This document shows positions 55,007-63,827 of a stretch of DNA of 64,000 nucleotides, piece after piece. The stretch covers positions 100,991 to 164,990 of the forward strand of contig JBDHYG010000004.1 of the NCBI GenBank assembly GCA_039811225.1. The letters run 5' to 3'. The first letter of the stretch is position 1, and every line of letters starts with the position of its first letter. The stretch comes from JAFDXJ01 sp039811225 (GTDB lineage: Bacteria > Bacteroidota > Bacteroidia > Chitinophagales > Chitinophagaceae). The translations under genes and the position numbers were made by a program. The notes under the pieces are model-generated. The model saw only the letters and a program-made list of their open reading frames with translations, made no database searches and had not been told where the DNA came from.

Positions 55007-57091
55007 ATGAAAGCATTTATTGCACGGGATATAAGTTGGCTCAGCTTCAATGCACGGGTTTTACAGGAAGCCCAGGATAAACGCGTCCCTTTAAAAGAGC
55101 GGATCCGGTTCCTCGGTATTCATTCAAATAATATGGATGAATTTTTTCGTATCCGGGTGGCCACATTAAAAAGAATGGTGGAGCTCGGTGGCAAGAAGGC
55201 GCCCATGCATCTCGAAGAAAAACCGCAAATTATTTTAGACAAAATCCAGGAAATTGTTTCGGCACAACAGGTACAGTTTAATACAATCTGGCAGGGCATT
55301 TTACAGGAAATGAAAAAGAAAAATATTTTCCTGGTGAATGAAAAAAAACTCAATCAGCAACAGCAGGCTTTTGTCAAAAATTATTTTGAAGAAGAAGTCC
55401 GGAGTATTATCAATCCCCTAATGATTAAAAGTATTCCCCAATTACCTTACCTGCGGGAAAAAAGTATTTACCTGGGTATCGCCATGCATCATACAAATGC
55501 ACCTGCCAAAAAAAATTATGCGGTCATTGAAATTCCGAGTAACCGCATTGGCCGTTTCATACAAATCCCTTCCCGTCCCGGTCAGCATACGATTATTTTA
55601 CTGGAAGACCTGATCCGTTTTAACCTGCCGTTTATTTTTTCATTCTTTGGATACAATACGTTTCGGGCGCATGTTTTTAAAGTGACAAAAGATGCCGAGT
55701 TTGATATAGATAATGATGTACTGACAACTTTTGTACAAAAAGTAGAAAAAGGTGTTAAAGGAAGGCGCCGTGCCAAAACAATTCGCTTTAGCTATGACCG
55801 GGAAATGGATCCGGCGCTACTGGCTTATCTTTTACAAAAGTTGAATGTAACTGCCAATGAAAATATTATCCCCGGTGGCCGTATCCACAATTTCAGGCAC
55901 TTCATGGATTTCCCGGATATTTTCCCCTCCAATCCCCGGGAGAATAAACCCTTTCCGCACCCGGATTTGAAAATTGCCCGACGGGTAACTGATGTGATTG
56001 AGAAAAAAAATATTTTATTGCATTTTCCCTATCATTCATTTGATCACCTTACAGATTTATTGCGGGAAGCAGCCATGGATCCGGATGTTACTTCCATAAA
56101 AATCGCGTTGTACCGCCTGGCGCCCCAATCAAAAATTATCAATGCCCTGATCAATGCTGCAAGAAATGGAAAACATGTAACGGTCATGCTTGAACTCCGT
56201 GCCCGCTTCGATGAAGAAGCAAACCTCGAATGGAAAAAAATTTTAGAAGAAGAAGGTATCCATATTTTATTGGGCGTACCTAATCAAAAAGTACATGCCA
56301 AAGTCTGTGTCATCAAAAGAAAAAAAGGGAGAAAAATTTTTCAGTATGGTTTTGTGAGTACCGGGAACCTGAATGAAAAGACTGCCCGTACCTATGCCGA
56401 CCACTGCCTGCTGACAAGTAACCGGCAGGTGATGGCTGATATCAACCGGATATTTAAATACCTGGAAAACCCTTCGGCCAACAGTTCACATCTGAAAGCC
56501 TGTAAGACCCTGCTCATTTGCCCATTGAATACAAGAACCCAGTTACTCAAGCTGATACAAAATGAAATCCGGCAGGCTAAAGCAGGTAAGCCGGCTTATA
56601 TACTGGTAAAAGTAAATTCCCTGAGTGATGCCACACTCATTCATAAATTATATGAAGCTGCAGAAAAAGGTGTCAACATTGACCTGATTGTACGGGGTAT
56701 ATTTTGCATGCGTGCCGAATTAAAAAAATTAAAACAACATATACGGGCAATCAGTATCGTGGATACTTACCTGGAACATGCGCGTGTCTTTGTTTTTCAC
56801 AATAAAGGCAAAGAAAATATTTTTATATCCAGCGCCGACTGGATGGTGCGTAACCTGGACCACCGGGTGGAAGCCACTGTTCCAATAACGCGGGAAAGCA
56901 ATAAAAAAGAGTTGAAAGATATATTGGCCATTCAACTTTCCGATAATGTCAAAGCACGGTGCCTCGATAATACTTTATCCAATCTATATGTGCCCGCTAA
57001 CAGGCAAAAACGCGTACGCTCCCAACAGGCCATCTATGCATTTCTCCAGCAAAAAGACAGCAACAAAAAAAACAATCCCGCCAATAGTTAG
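55007..57091 (+). CDS. ppk1: Polyphosphate kinase 1
   Basis: 694 residues, full length. N-terminal DISWLSFNARVLQEAQD and FLGIHSNNMDEFFRIRVATLKR match the N and head domains; the catalytic C-terminal domains have DVTSIKIALYRLAP and the phosphorylated His430 in NQKVHAKVCVIKRK, then YGFVSTGNLNEKTARTYADHCLL and SSADWMVRNLDHRVEA. It reversibly makes polyphosphate from ATP at the membrane. It is followed after 43 bases by ppx, whose product degrades polyphosphate, so the two form a turnover pair. Confidence 0.96.
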   Translation: MKAFIARDISWLSFNARVLQEAQDKRVPLKERIRFLGIHSNNMDEFFRIRVATLKRMVELGGKKAPMHLEEKPQIILDKIQEIVSAQQVQFNTIWQGILQEMKKKNIFLVNEKKLNQQQQAFVKNYFEEEVRSIINPLMIKSIPQLPYLREKSIYLGIAMHHTNAPAKKNYAVIEIPSNRIGRFIQIPSRPGQHTIILLEDLIRFNLPFIFSFFGYNTFRAHVFKVTKDAEFDIDNDVLTTFVQKVEKGVKGRRRAKTIRFSYDREMDPALLAYLLQKLNVTANENIIPGGRIHNFRHFMDFPDIFPSNPRENKPFPHPDLKIARRVTDVIEKKNILLHFPYHSFDHLTDLLREAAMDPDVTSIKIALYRLAPQSKIINALINAARNGKHVTVMLELRARFDEEANLEWKKILEEEGIHILLGVPNQKVHAKVCVIKRKKGRKIFQYGFVSTGNLNEKTARTYADHCLLTSNRQVMADINRIFKYLENPSANSSHLKACKTLLICPLNTRTQLLKLIQNEIRQAKAGKPAYILVKVNSLSDATLIHKLYEAAEKGVNIDLIVRGIFCMRAELKKLKQHIRAISIVDTYLEHARVFVFHNKGKENIFISSADWMVRNLDHRVEATVPITRESNKKELKDILAIQLSDNVKARCLDNTLSNLYVPANRQKRVRSQQAIYAFLQQKDSNKKNNPANS

Positions 57092-57134
57092 TATTTTGCC
57101 GGCATCTCTTAAAATAAATCAGTAAATTAATCCC

Positions 57135-58028
57135 TTGAAATTAGCCGCAATTGATATTGGCAGTAATGCAGCCAGGTTGCTTATTACAAATGTGGACGCT
57201 TCCGGTAAAAGAGCACCTCGTTTTACCAAATTGTCACTCGTCCGTATCCCCTTACGACTGGGTTTCGATGTATTTGAATATGGAGAAATACGAAAAGAAA
57301 AATCGCGCCGCTTAAGAACAACTATGCAAGCCTTTCACCTACTCATGGAAGCATACGAAGTGCAGGCATATAAAGCCTGCGCTACCAGCGCCATGCGGGA
57401 TGCCGGGAACCGGAAAGATATCCTGCGAAAAATAAAAATGGAAACCGGTATCGACATAAAGGTTCTGAGTGGTGATGAAGAAGCATCCTATATTTTTGAC
57501 AACCATATTGCCGAACACCTTGAAAGCGGGCATGCCTATTTGTATATTGATGTGGGTGGCGGCAGTACAGAGCTAACTTTTTTTGCTGAGGGGAAATTAA
57601 AATATAAAGCCTCTATAAATATTGGTACGATACGCATTTTAAAACAACAGGTGGATGCGACATTGTGGGAAGACATGCAAAATAAAATTCAACAAAACAT
57701 ACAAAGTGCATTACCCATTTACGCGATCGGCTCCGGAGGGAATATCAATAAGGTTTTTTCCATGAGCAAAAAGAAAGCCGGGAAATCCTTATCAATTGAG
57801 CTCATCCATGATTATTACCATGAACTGTCCAGTACCGGCTTGCCAGAAAGAATGCAATTATACAATATGCGGGAAGATCGTGCGGATGTAATCGTGCCGG
57901 CACTGCTTATTTATTATAATGTCATGAAGTGGGCTGGTATTGAAGATATTTTTGTACCCCAAATCGGCCTGGCCGATGGCATCATTCAATCCCTTTTTCA
58001 GGAGCTACAACAAAAACAAAAAAATTAA
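57135..58028 (+). CDS. ppx: Ppx/GppA family exopolyphosphatase
   Basis: 297 residues, starting at TTG (57135) as LKLAAIDIGSNAARLLI; no in-frame ATG is near. The ASKHA-fold nucleotide motifs DIGSNAARLLI, LSGDEEASYIF and YIDVGGGSTELTFF are present with key acidic residues. Only the two catalytic domains are present, the usual length for the short form; it lacks the C-terminal HD-like domain of E. coli Ppx. It removes terminal phosphate from polyphosphate or from pppGpp. Adjacent to ppk1. Confidence 0.88.
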   Translation: MKLAAIDIGSNAARLLITNVDASGKRAPRFTKLSLVRIPLRLGFDVFEYGEIRKEKSRRLRTTMQAFHLLMEAYEVQAYKACATSAMRDAGNRKDILRKIKMETGIDIKVLSGDEEASYIFDNHIAEHLESGHAYLYIDVGGGSTELTFFAEGKLKYKASINIGTIRILKQQVDATLWEDMQNKIQQNIQSALPIYAIGSGGNINKVFSMSKKKAGKSLSIELIHDYYHELSSTGLPERMQLYNMREDRADVIVPALLIYYNVMKWAGIEDIFVPQIGLADGIIQSLFQELQQKQKN

Positions 58029-58059
58029 GTATTTCAAAATAAACACTTCAACATTTCCA

Positions 58060-58067
58060 TATTTTTG
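58060..58067 (+). promoter_or_regulatory. TAnnTTTG -7 box of panB
   Basis: TATTTTTG matches the -7 consensus and lies 18 bases before the ATG at 58086. It overlaps the possible earlier start at 58065, which argues against that start. Confidence 0.55.
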
Positions 58068-58085
58068 CTGTATAATTCATATCGA

Positions 58086-58901
58086 ATGTCTGTAAATAAA
58101 GAAATTAAGAAAATTACCACCCTCACTTTATTGAAAATGAAAAAAGCTGGAATTAAAATTTCCATGCTTACAGCTTATGATTTTTCATTTGCAGGCATTT
58201 TTGATGATGCCGGCATTGATATCATTTTAGTAGGCGATAGTGCCAGCAATGTTATGGCCGGCAATGAAACTACCTTACCTATTACACTTGATCACATGAT
58301 ATATCATGCTTCATCCGTTATACGTGGCGTGAAAAGATGCCTGGTAGTAGTGGATTTACCCTTTGGTTCTTATCAGTCCAATTCGCAGATAGCCCTGGCA
58401 TCCGCCATCCGCATCATGAAAGAAACCGGTGCACATGCGGTAAAACTGGAAGGTGGATTAGAAGTTATTGATAGTGTCAAAAAGATTGTTTCTGCCGGTA
58501 TTCCGGTAATGGGGCACCTGGGTCTAACACCACAAAGTATCTATAAATTCGGTACGTACAACGTACGTGCAAAATCAGATGAGGAAGCCAATAAACTACG
58601 CCAGGATGCAAAATTACTGGAAGAAGCCGGTTGCTTTTCATTGGTCCTGGAAAAAATACCAGCCTTACTTGCTAAAGAAGTTTCCGAAAGTCTTACCATA
58701 CCTACAATTGGTATTGGCGCCGGCCGGGATTGCGATGGCCAGGTATTGGTTATGCATGATATGCTGGGGATCAATGTTGAATTCAAGCCCCGTTTCCTGC
58801 GGCAATATTTGAATATACATGAACAAGCCACCAAAGCGGTAAAACAATACATAGAGGATGTCCGCAATAAGGATTTCCCCAATGAAACGGAGCAGTATTA
58901 A
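58086..58901 (+). CDS. panB: 3-methyl-2-oxobutanoate hydroxymethyltransferase
   Basis: 271 residues from the ATG at 58086. It makes ketopantoate from alpha-ketoisovalerate and methylene-THF, the first step of pantothenate synthesis. Motifs: LTAYDFSFAGIFDDAGIDIILVGDS, VVVDLPFGSYQ, AVKLEGG, PVMGHLGLTPQSIYKFG, LVLEKIP (catalytic Glu) and TIGIGAGRDCDGQVLVMHDMLG. All metal and catalytic residues are present, so it should be active. It is in no operon here: own promoter, and panC or panD not nearby. Confidence 0.95.
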   Translation: MSVNKEIKKITTLTLLKMKKAGIKISMLTAYDFSFAGIFDDAGIDIILVGDSASNVMAGNETTLPITLDHMIYHASSVIRGVKRCLVVVDLPFGSYQSNSQIALASAIRIMKETGAHAVKLEGGLEVIDSVKKIVSAGIPVMGHLGLTPQSIYKFGTYNVRAKSDEEANKLRQDAKLLEEAGCFSLVLEKIPALLAKEVSESLTIPTIGIGAGRDCDGQVLVMHDMLGINVEFKPRFLRQYLNIHEQATKAVKQYIEDVRNKDFPNETEQY

Positions 58902-58998
58902 GTTTGCAGTAACCCGGGAAATTATTTTTCATCTTCACAAAGCCTTATAAAATGATGATTGCAAAAAATACGATATTTGCAACTCAAAATTTTATACT

Positions 58999-60519
58999 AT
59001 GGACTTTTTAGTGAAATTAAATATTCAAGCTGAAAATAAAGGTGTTTCTACCGGCTCAGAATGGCTGCGAGGCAATGGCAAATCCCTGGACTCTTATTCT
59101 CCAGTAGATGGGGAAAAAATAGCATCCATAACAACGGGTGACGAAAAGGATTATGCACAAATGATGGAAAAAGCTACTGCTGCTTTCAAAGAATGGCGCA
59201 ACTGGCCTGCCCCCCGTCGTGGTGAAATTGTTCGCCAGGTGGGTGAAGCCCTACGGGAGAAAAAAGACATTCTTGGAAAATTGGTGAGTTATGAAATGGG
59301 CAAAAGCCTGCAGGAAGGCATGGGTGAAGTACAGGAAATGATCGATATCTGTGATTTTGCGGTGGGACAAAGCCGGCAACTCTACGGATTAACCATGCAC
59401 AGTGAAAGACCTAAACACCGGATGTATGAACAATGGCATCCATTGGGTGTGGTTGGGATTATTTCTGCTTTTAATTTTCCCGTAGCGGTATGGAGCTGGA
59501 ATGCAGCATTGGCCTGGGTTTGCGGGGATGTATGCGTATGGAAGCCTTCTTCCAAAACGCCGCTCTGTGCAGTAGCCTGTCAGCAAATTATTGCGGAAGT
59601 CTTCCGGAAAAATAATGTACCCGAAGGAGTTAGCTGCCTGATAATTGGAAATGCCGCAGGTGACCTCATTACTAATGACCCGCGTATTCCGCTCGTTTCT
59701 TTTACCGGCTCCACACGTATTGGCAGAAAAGTTTCTGCAACCGTAGCACAACGTTTTGGCCGGTCTATTTTAGAATTAGGGGGAAATAACGCGATTATCG
59801 TTTCACAACATGCCGACTTGAACATGGTACTGGTTGGCGCCGTATTTGGCGCGGTGGGAACCGCCGGCCAGCGATGCACCTCCACCCGTCGCTTGATAGT
59901 ACATGAATCCGTGTATGATAAAACAAAAGAAGTTTTAAAAAATGCTTATCGCCAATTGACCATTGGAGATCCATTGATCGCCACGAATCATGTGGGACCA
60001 TTAATTGATTCAGGTGCTGTTAAAGAGTTTACAGATGCCATTGAAAAGGCAAAATCACAAGGCGCACAGGTTTTAGTGGAAGGAAAAGTATTAACCGGTG
60101 CCGGTTTTGAAAGTAATTGTTATGTTAGTCCATGTATATTAGAAGTTACCAATGATATGGAAATCGTGCAGCAGGAAACATTTGCCCCCATCCTCTATAT
60201 CATGAAATATAGTAAGATCGAAGAAGCCATTGCCATGCAAAATGATGTACCGCAAGGATTATCTTCTTCTATTTTCACTACCAATATGATAGAAATGGAA
60301 AAATTCCTTTCACAAAATGGCAGTGATTGTGGTATAGCTAATGTAAATATCGGAACCAGTGGTGCTGAAATCGGCGGTGCTTTTGGTGGAGAAAAAGAAA
60401 CTGGTGGCGGCAGGGAAAGCGGTTCTGATGCCTGGAAAACCTATATGCGCCGACAAACCAATACCATAAACTGGGGCTCTGAATTGCCCCTGGCACAAGG
60501 TATCAGCTTCGGACTTTAA
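58999..60519 (+). CDS. Aldehyde dehydrogenase, ALDH7 (antiquitin/alpha-aminoadipate semialdehyde) type
   Basis: 506 residues. The NAD-binding and catalytic signature FTGSTRIGRKVSATVAQRFGRSILELGGNN carries Glu in ELGGN; the catalytic Cys is in GAVGTAGQRCTSTRRL, whose wording is characteristic of ALDH7/antiquitin. ALDH7 oxidises alpha-aminoadipate semialdehyde in lysine breakdown and protects against aldehydes. A lysine-degradation role here would need neighbours such as lysine 6-dehydrogenase, none of which is present. A near-consensus -7 (GATATTTG) precedes the start. Confidence 0.9.
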   Translation: MDFLVKLNIQAENKGVSTGSEWLRGNGKSLDSYSPVDGEKIASITTGDEKDYAQMMEKATAAFKEWRNWPAPRRGEIVRQVGEALREKKDILGKLVSYEMGKSLQEGMGEVQEMIDICDFAVGQSRQLYGLTMHSERPKHRMYEQWHPLGVVGIISAFNFPVAVWSWNAALAWVCGDVCVWKPSSKTPLCAVACQQIIAEVFRKNNVPEGVSCLIIGNAAGDLITNDPRIPLVSFTGSTRIGRKVSATVAQRFGRSILELGGNNAIIVSQHADLNMVLVGAVFGAVGTAGQRCTSTRRLIVHESVYDKTKEVLKNAYRQLTIGDPLIATNHVGPLIDSGAVKEFTDAIEKAKSQGAQVLVEGKVLTGAGFESNCYVSPCILEVTNDMEIVQQETFAPILYIMKYSKIEEAIAMQNDVPQGLSSSIFTTNMIEMEKFLSQNGSDCGIANVNIGTSGAEIGGAFGGEKETGGGRESGSDAWKTYMRRQTNTINWGSELPLAQGISFGL

Positions 60520-60548
60520 TACTTATTATAAAACAACCTGAAACCCAA

Positions 60549-62243
60549 ATGATTTCCATGAAACAAAAAAGGATTCTTTTCCTAATGACATTTGTCTGCT
60601 TTGCTTTGTTTGCAAATGCACAAAAAGAAGCTAAATTAAAAATGTGGTACCAGGCCGACCCTATCACCGATTCCTTAAACGGCATCAGTCTGAATCAGGC
60701 TTATCATTTCCTAAATGGTAAACGACCCGAACCGATAATTGTAGCGGTGATCGATTCAGGCATCGATACCACACAGGAAGATTTAAAGAATATGCTTTGG
60801 ACTAATCCAAAAGAAATTCCCGGCAACGGTATTGATGATGATAAAAACGGCTACATAGATGATGTACATGGCTGGAATTTTCTTGGTAATAAAAATGGAA
60901 CTAACCTGGCCAAAGGCGGTAGTGAAAAGGCTAGAGTGTATTATGAATTTAAAAATGATTTTGATGGAAAGAATTTGGATACATCTACGCTTTCAGCAAT
61001 TGACAAATGGCATTATAAACAATGGTTATTTGCCGCCAATCAAATGGCAGTAGATCCACAGGAACAAATGGAAATCACCATGCTGGAAAATGTAATAAGG
61101 ATTATTGGTAAAAATGATTCCATTTTAAAAACTGATCTGCAAAAAACAGAATATACCACAGAAGACCTGGAAAATTATACACCTACTACAGATGAAGCGA
61201 AGAAAGCGAAAAATATTTATTTAAATTTCTTCCAGCAAATGGGTTTTGACAAGAGCAGCACCAATAAAGCCATAATCGATGACCTTACCGATTATACCAA
61301 TGGGAAAAAGGATGGATTAGAAGAAAAATTAAACGCACCTCCCGATTACCGGGCCTTATACATAAAAGATAATTACCAGGATTTCAATGACCGTTTTTAT
61401 GGCAACCCTGATATCATGGGACCCGATCCGAAACATGGTACCCATTGTAGTGGTATCATTGGTGCGCAAAGAGATAATGGGATTGGTATTGATGGGATCG
61501 CCAACAATGTCAAAATAATGATGATACGGGCTGTGCCGGATGGAGATGAATATGATAAGGATGTGGCGCTTGCCATTATCTATGCAGTGAATAATGGGGC
61601 AAAAGTCATCAATATGAGTTTTGGCAAAAAAATTTCACCGGAGAAATATTGGGTGGACAGTGCTGTGCGCTATGCCCAATCCAAAGATGTGTTACTGGTA
61701 CATGCCGCCGGAAATGATAACGAAGACGTTGATTCTATCCCAAATTTTCCAAGCCCGGATTTACTCTTCAGCAACCAGAAAGTCTCAAATTATCTTACCA
61801 TTGGCGCTAATGGCGACCCTGCCGTTGGTTCGGGTAATACAATTGCTGAATTCAGTAACTATGGAGCCAAATCCGTGGATTTATTTGCACCAGGCGTGAA
61901 TATCTATTCCACGCTCCCGGGTGGAAACAAGTATGGTAATTTAAGTGGCACCAGTATGGCGGCGCCGGTAGTAAGTGGTATAGCGGCCCTAATCCGTTCC
62001 TACTATCCGCACCTGTCAGCCCGGCAAGTGATCTATGCATTGGAAAAATCTGTTATACCGGGCATAGTCATGGATGGAAAAATTACGGTTCCCGGAACGG
62101 ATAAAGAAGTGAATATGTTGGATCTTTGTGTAACCGGTGGAGAAGTGAATGCATTGAATGCACTGAAAATTGCAGCTAAATTAAAACCGGAAAACCTGAA
62201 TAATCCAAAGGATACCGGTCAGCGAAAATCCGGCAAAAATTAA
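60549..62243 (+). CDS. Secreted S8 subtilisin-like protease with large insertion
   Basis: 564 residues with a signal peptide (cleavage near ANAQ, residue 25). The catalytic triad is Asp69 (AVIDSGID), His296 (HGTHCSG) and Ser469 (SGTSMAAPV), with oxyanion Asn389 (AAGND). The Asp-to-His spacing is about 227 residues, against roughly 30-40 in classic subtilisins; the extra segment (about 100-285) is rich in Lys/Asp and has coiled-coil-like stretches. No pro-domain or T9SS tail is obvious, so it is likely periplasmic. It ends 11 bases before the DinB gene, with which it may share a transcript. Confidence 0.88.
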   Translation: MISMKQKRILFLMTFVCFALFANAQKEAKLKMWYQADPITDSLNGISLNQAYHFLNGKRPEPIIVAVIDSGIDTTQEDLKNMLWTNPKEIPGNGIDDDKNGYIDDVHGWNFLGNKNGTNLAKGGSEKARVYYEFKNDFDGKNLDTSTLSAIDKWHYKQWLFAANQMAVDPQEQMEITMLENVIRIIGKNDSILKTDLQKTEYTTEDLENYTPTTDEAKKAKNIYLNFFQQMGFDKSSTNKAIIDDLTDYTNGKKDGLEEKLNAPPDYRALYIKDNYQDFNDRFYGNPDIMGPDPKHGTHCSGIIGAQRDNGIGIDGIANNVKIMMIRAVPDGDEYDKDVALAIIYAVNNGAKVINMSFGKKISPEKYWVDSAVRYAQSKDVLLVHAAGNDNEDVDSIPNFPSPDLLFSNQKVSNYLTIGANGDPAVGSGNTIAEFSNYGAKSVDLFAPGVNIYSTLPGGNKYGNLSGTSMAAPVVSGIAALIRSYYPHLSARQVIYALEKSVIPGIVMDGKITVPGTDKEVNMLDLCVTGGEVNALNALKIAAKLKPENLNNPKDTGQRKSGKN

Positions 62244-62254
62244 AATTATTTTTT

Positions 62255-62767
62255 ATGTCCAGACCAATTACCGGCGAAGCGCCCGTCTATTTTTTCAAGT
62301 ATATCCAATTAACACAAGGGGATTCTATTGATGCTTTGATAAAGACACATGCAGCTGCATTGGCTAAATTTTATCAATCCCTGCCAAATGAAAAAGCTGA
62401 TTATGCTTATGAGGCAGAAAAGTGGACAGTAAAACAGGTACTGCAGCATGTGCTGGACACAGAACGCGTCTTTGTGTACCGGATGCTTTGTTTTGCACGT
62501 GGACAGGAAAGTCCGTTACCTTCCATGGATGAAAATGAATTCGCAAAAAATGCACCTATGGCCCATCGTAACCTGGATGACCTGAAAGAAGAATTTATCC
62601 AGTTACGCCAATCCACTGATTCGTTTTTACTTTCTTTGACCGAAGACGCATTGAAGTGTTCAGGTATTGCCAGTGGAAACCATTTAACAGTGAATGCACT
62701 GGCATATATTATTTATGGGCATTTACTGCATCACCAACAAATTTTAACCGAACGGTATCTAACTTAA
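62255..62767 (+). CDS. DinB family protein
   Basis: 170 residues. The four-helix DinB/YfiT fold has AEKWTVKQVLQHVLDTERVFVYRML and the C-terminal HLTVNALAYIIYGHLLHHQQILTERYL, giving the putative His-based metal site (His in VLQHVL, HLLHH). It is distinct from the DinB gene at 50353. Likely a metal-dependent transferase of unknown substrate. Cotranscription with the S8 protease gene is likely from the 11-base gap. Confidence 0.85.
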   Translation: MSRPITGEAPVYFFKYIQLTQGDSIDALIKTHAAALAKFYQSLPNEKADYAYEAEKWTVKQVLQHVLDTERVFVYRMLCFARGQESPLPSMDENEFAKNAPMAHRNLDDLKEEFIQLRQSTDSFLLSLTEDALKCSGIASGNHLTVNALAYIIYGHLLHHQQILTERYLT

Positions 62768-62795
62768 TTCCTTCCAATATTATTGAAATGAAAAA

Positions 62796-62825
62796 AAATG
62801 GAGGTCATTGAATGGCCTCCATTTT
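62796..62825. terminator. Bidirectional terminator between DinB and T9SS genes
   Basis: A stem pairs AAATGGAGG with CCTCCATTT and continues inward through CATT/AATG with one G-T pair. A-run before and T-rich run after let it work for both the plus-strand DinB gene and the minus-strand T9SS gene. Confidence 0.75.
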
Positions 62826-62844
62826 AATTTAGCAAATCGTAGGA

Positions 62845-63639
62845 TTATTGTATCACCTGGATTGTTTCTGAATATGGTTTGCCGTTAACGATAGCGACCA
62901 CTTTGTAAATACCATTGGGCACTTTAGTGCCGGTATTTGAAACGCCAGTCCAATTGGCAACATGAGCGCCAGCACTTTGGTTTTCATTTACCAAAACTTT
63001 TACCGGTTGATTCATCATATTGTAAATCGTAATATTAACGGATGAAGTTTTAGGTATTTTATAAGAAATGTTGGTATTGTTTCGAACCGGATTAGGGGCA
63101 ACATTCATTTTGAAACCAGCGCCAGTCGTCATAGCCGGATTTTTATCACTTGGTTTCGTTCCGTTCTGGACCAAGCCGGGTGCTCCACATGGGCCGGATG
63201 CATACCAGGTACCCGTACCAAAAACAGAACCGGAACAAAAGCTGGTCCATCCGCCACCACCGGAATAGGTACGCACACCACCACTGTAATTGATCGTCAT
63301 ATTCCCCGTATAAATGAATGAATCGGTATAACCGCCAGTACAACCATCCATGAGAGGATTTACTGCATGTACTTCAACGGTTCCGGTTTTACCACCGGCA
63401 CTGAAATCTACCCATAGTTCTGCTGTCCAAGTCCCATTGCCCACGCCAATTACACTACCTGTTGCATATAAAGTTTTAGTCCCGGTAGTTGTAATATTGG
63501 TAAAAAGGTAATCATAATAGCCATCATTAAAACAGATACGCTGTGGATCGGTAGGATACATGGATCCACTTTGGGCTTGTGCAGTTTGCGTAGTGGCCAG
63601 AAAAATCGTAGCCAGAAGAAGTGTAAGTAATTTTTTCAT
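62845..63639 (-). CDS. T9SS type A sorting-domain secreted protein
   Basis: 264 residues. A signal peptide (cleavage near AQAQ, residue 23) is followed by a Gly/Thr/Tyr-rich beta domain with three to four cysteines (about 25-175, including GGGGWTSFCSGSVFGTGTW), then a ~85-residue C-terminal domain (NVAPNPVRNNTNISYKI...KVPNGIYKVVAIVNGK...ETIQVIQ) matching type A T9SS sorting signals. The protein should be exported through the outer membrane and attached or released. Its body resembles no known enzyme. A close paralogue follows at the right edge. Confidence 0.85.
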   Translation of the reverse strand: MKKLLTLLLATIFLATTQTAQAQSGSMYPTDPQRICFNDGYYDYLFTNITTTGTKTLYATGSVIGVGNGTWTAELWVDFSAGGKTGTVEVHAVNPLMDGCTGGYTDSFIYTGNMTINYSGGVRTYSGGGGWTSFCSGSVFGTGTWYASGPCGAPGLVQNGTKPSDKNPAMTTGAGFKMNVAPNPVRNNTNISYKIPKTSSVNITIYNMMNQPVKVLVNENQSAGAHVANWTGVSNTGTKVPNGIYKVVAIVNGKPYSETIQVIQ

Positions 63640-63695
63640 AACAAAAATTTTTTGGTGAAAAAGAAAATTAACACCCTAATTTAAAACAAATTAAA

Positions 63696-63716
63696 ATTTT
63701 TCACAGGGTGAAAAAT
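63696..63716. repeat. 9-bp inverted repeat in the leader of the T9SS gene
   Basis: ATTTTTCAC (63696-63704) and GTGAAAAAT (63708-63716) flank AGG. It lies about 57-77 bases upstream of the T9SS start at 63639. It could be an operator or an mRNA stem; there is no T run of the sort that would make it a terminator for that strand. Confidence 0.5.
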
Positions 63717-63773
63717 CACCTTGTTTTTTTAAAAAGCTTTTCTTATATTATTTGCTTTTTCGAATTAATGGCC

Positions 63774-63808
63774 AAAAAAGGAGGCTATCCCGGATAGCCT
63801 CCTTTTTT
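63774..63808. terminator. Strong hairpin terminator after the right-edge gene
   Basis: A perfect 17-base inverted repeat (63774-63790 and 63792-63808) around one C, with A6 and T6 ends. It lies just after the stop of the right-edge minus-strand gene and separates it from the other T9SS gene. Confidence 0.9.
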
Positions 63809-63827
63809 GTTCAAACACCCAATTTGT

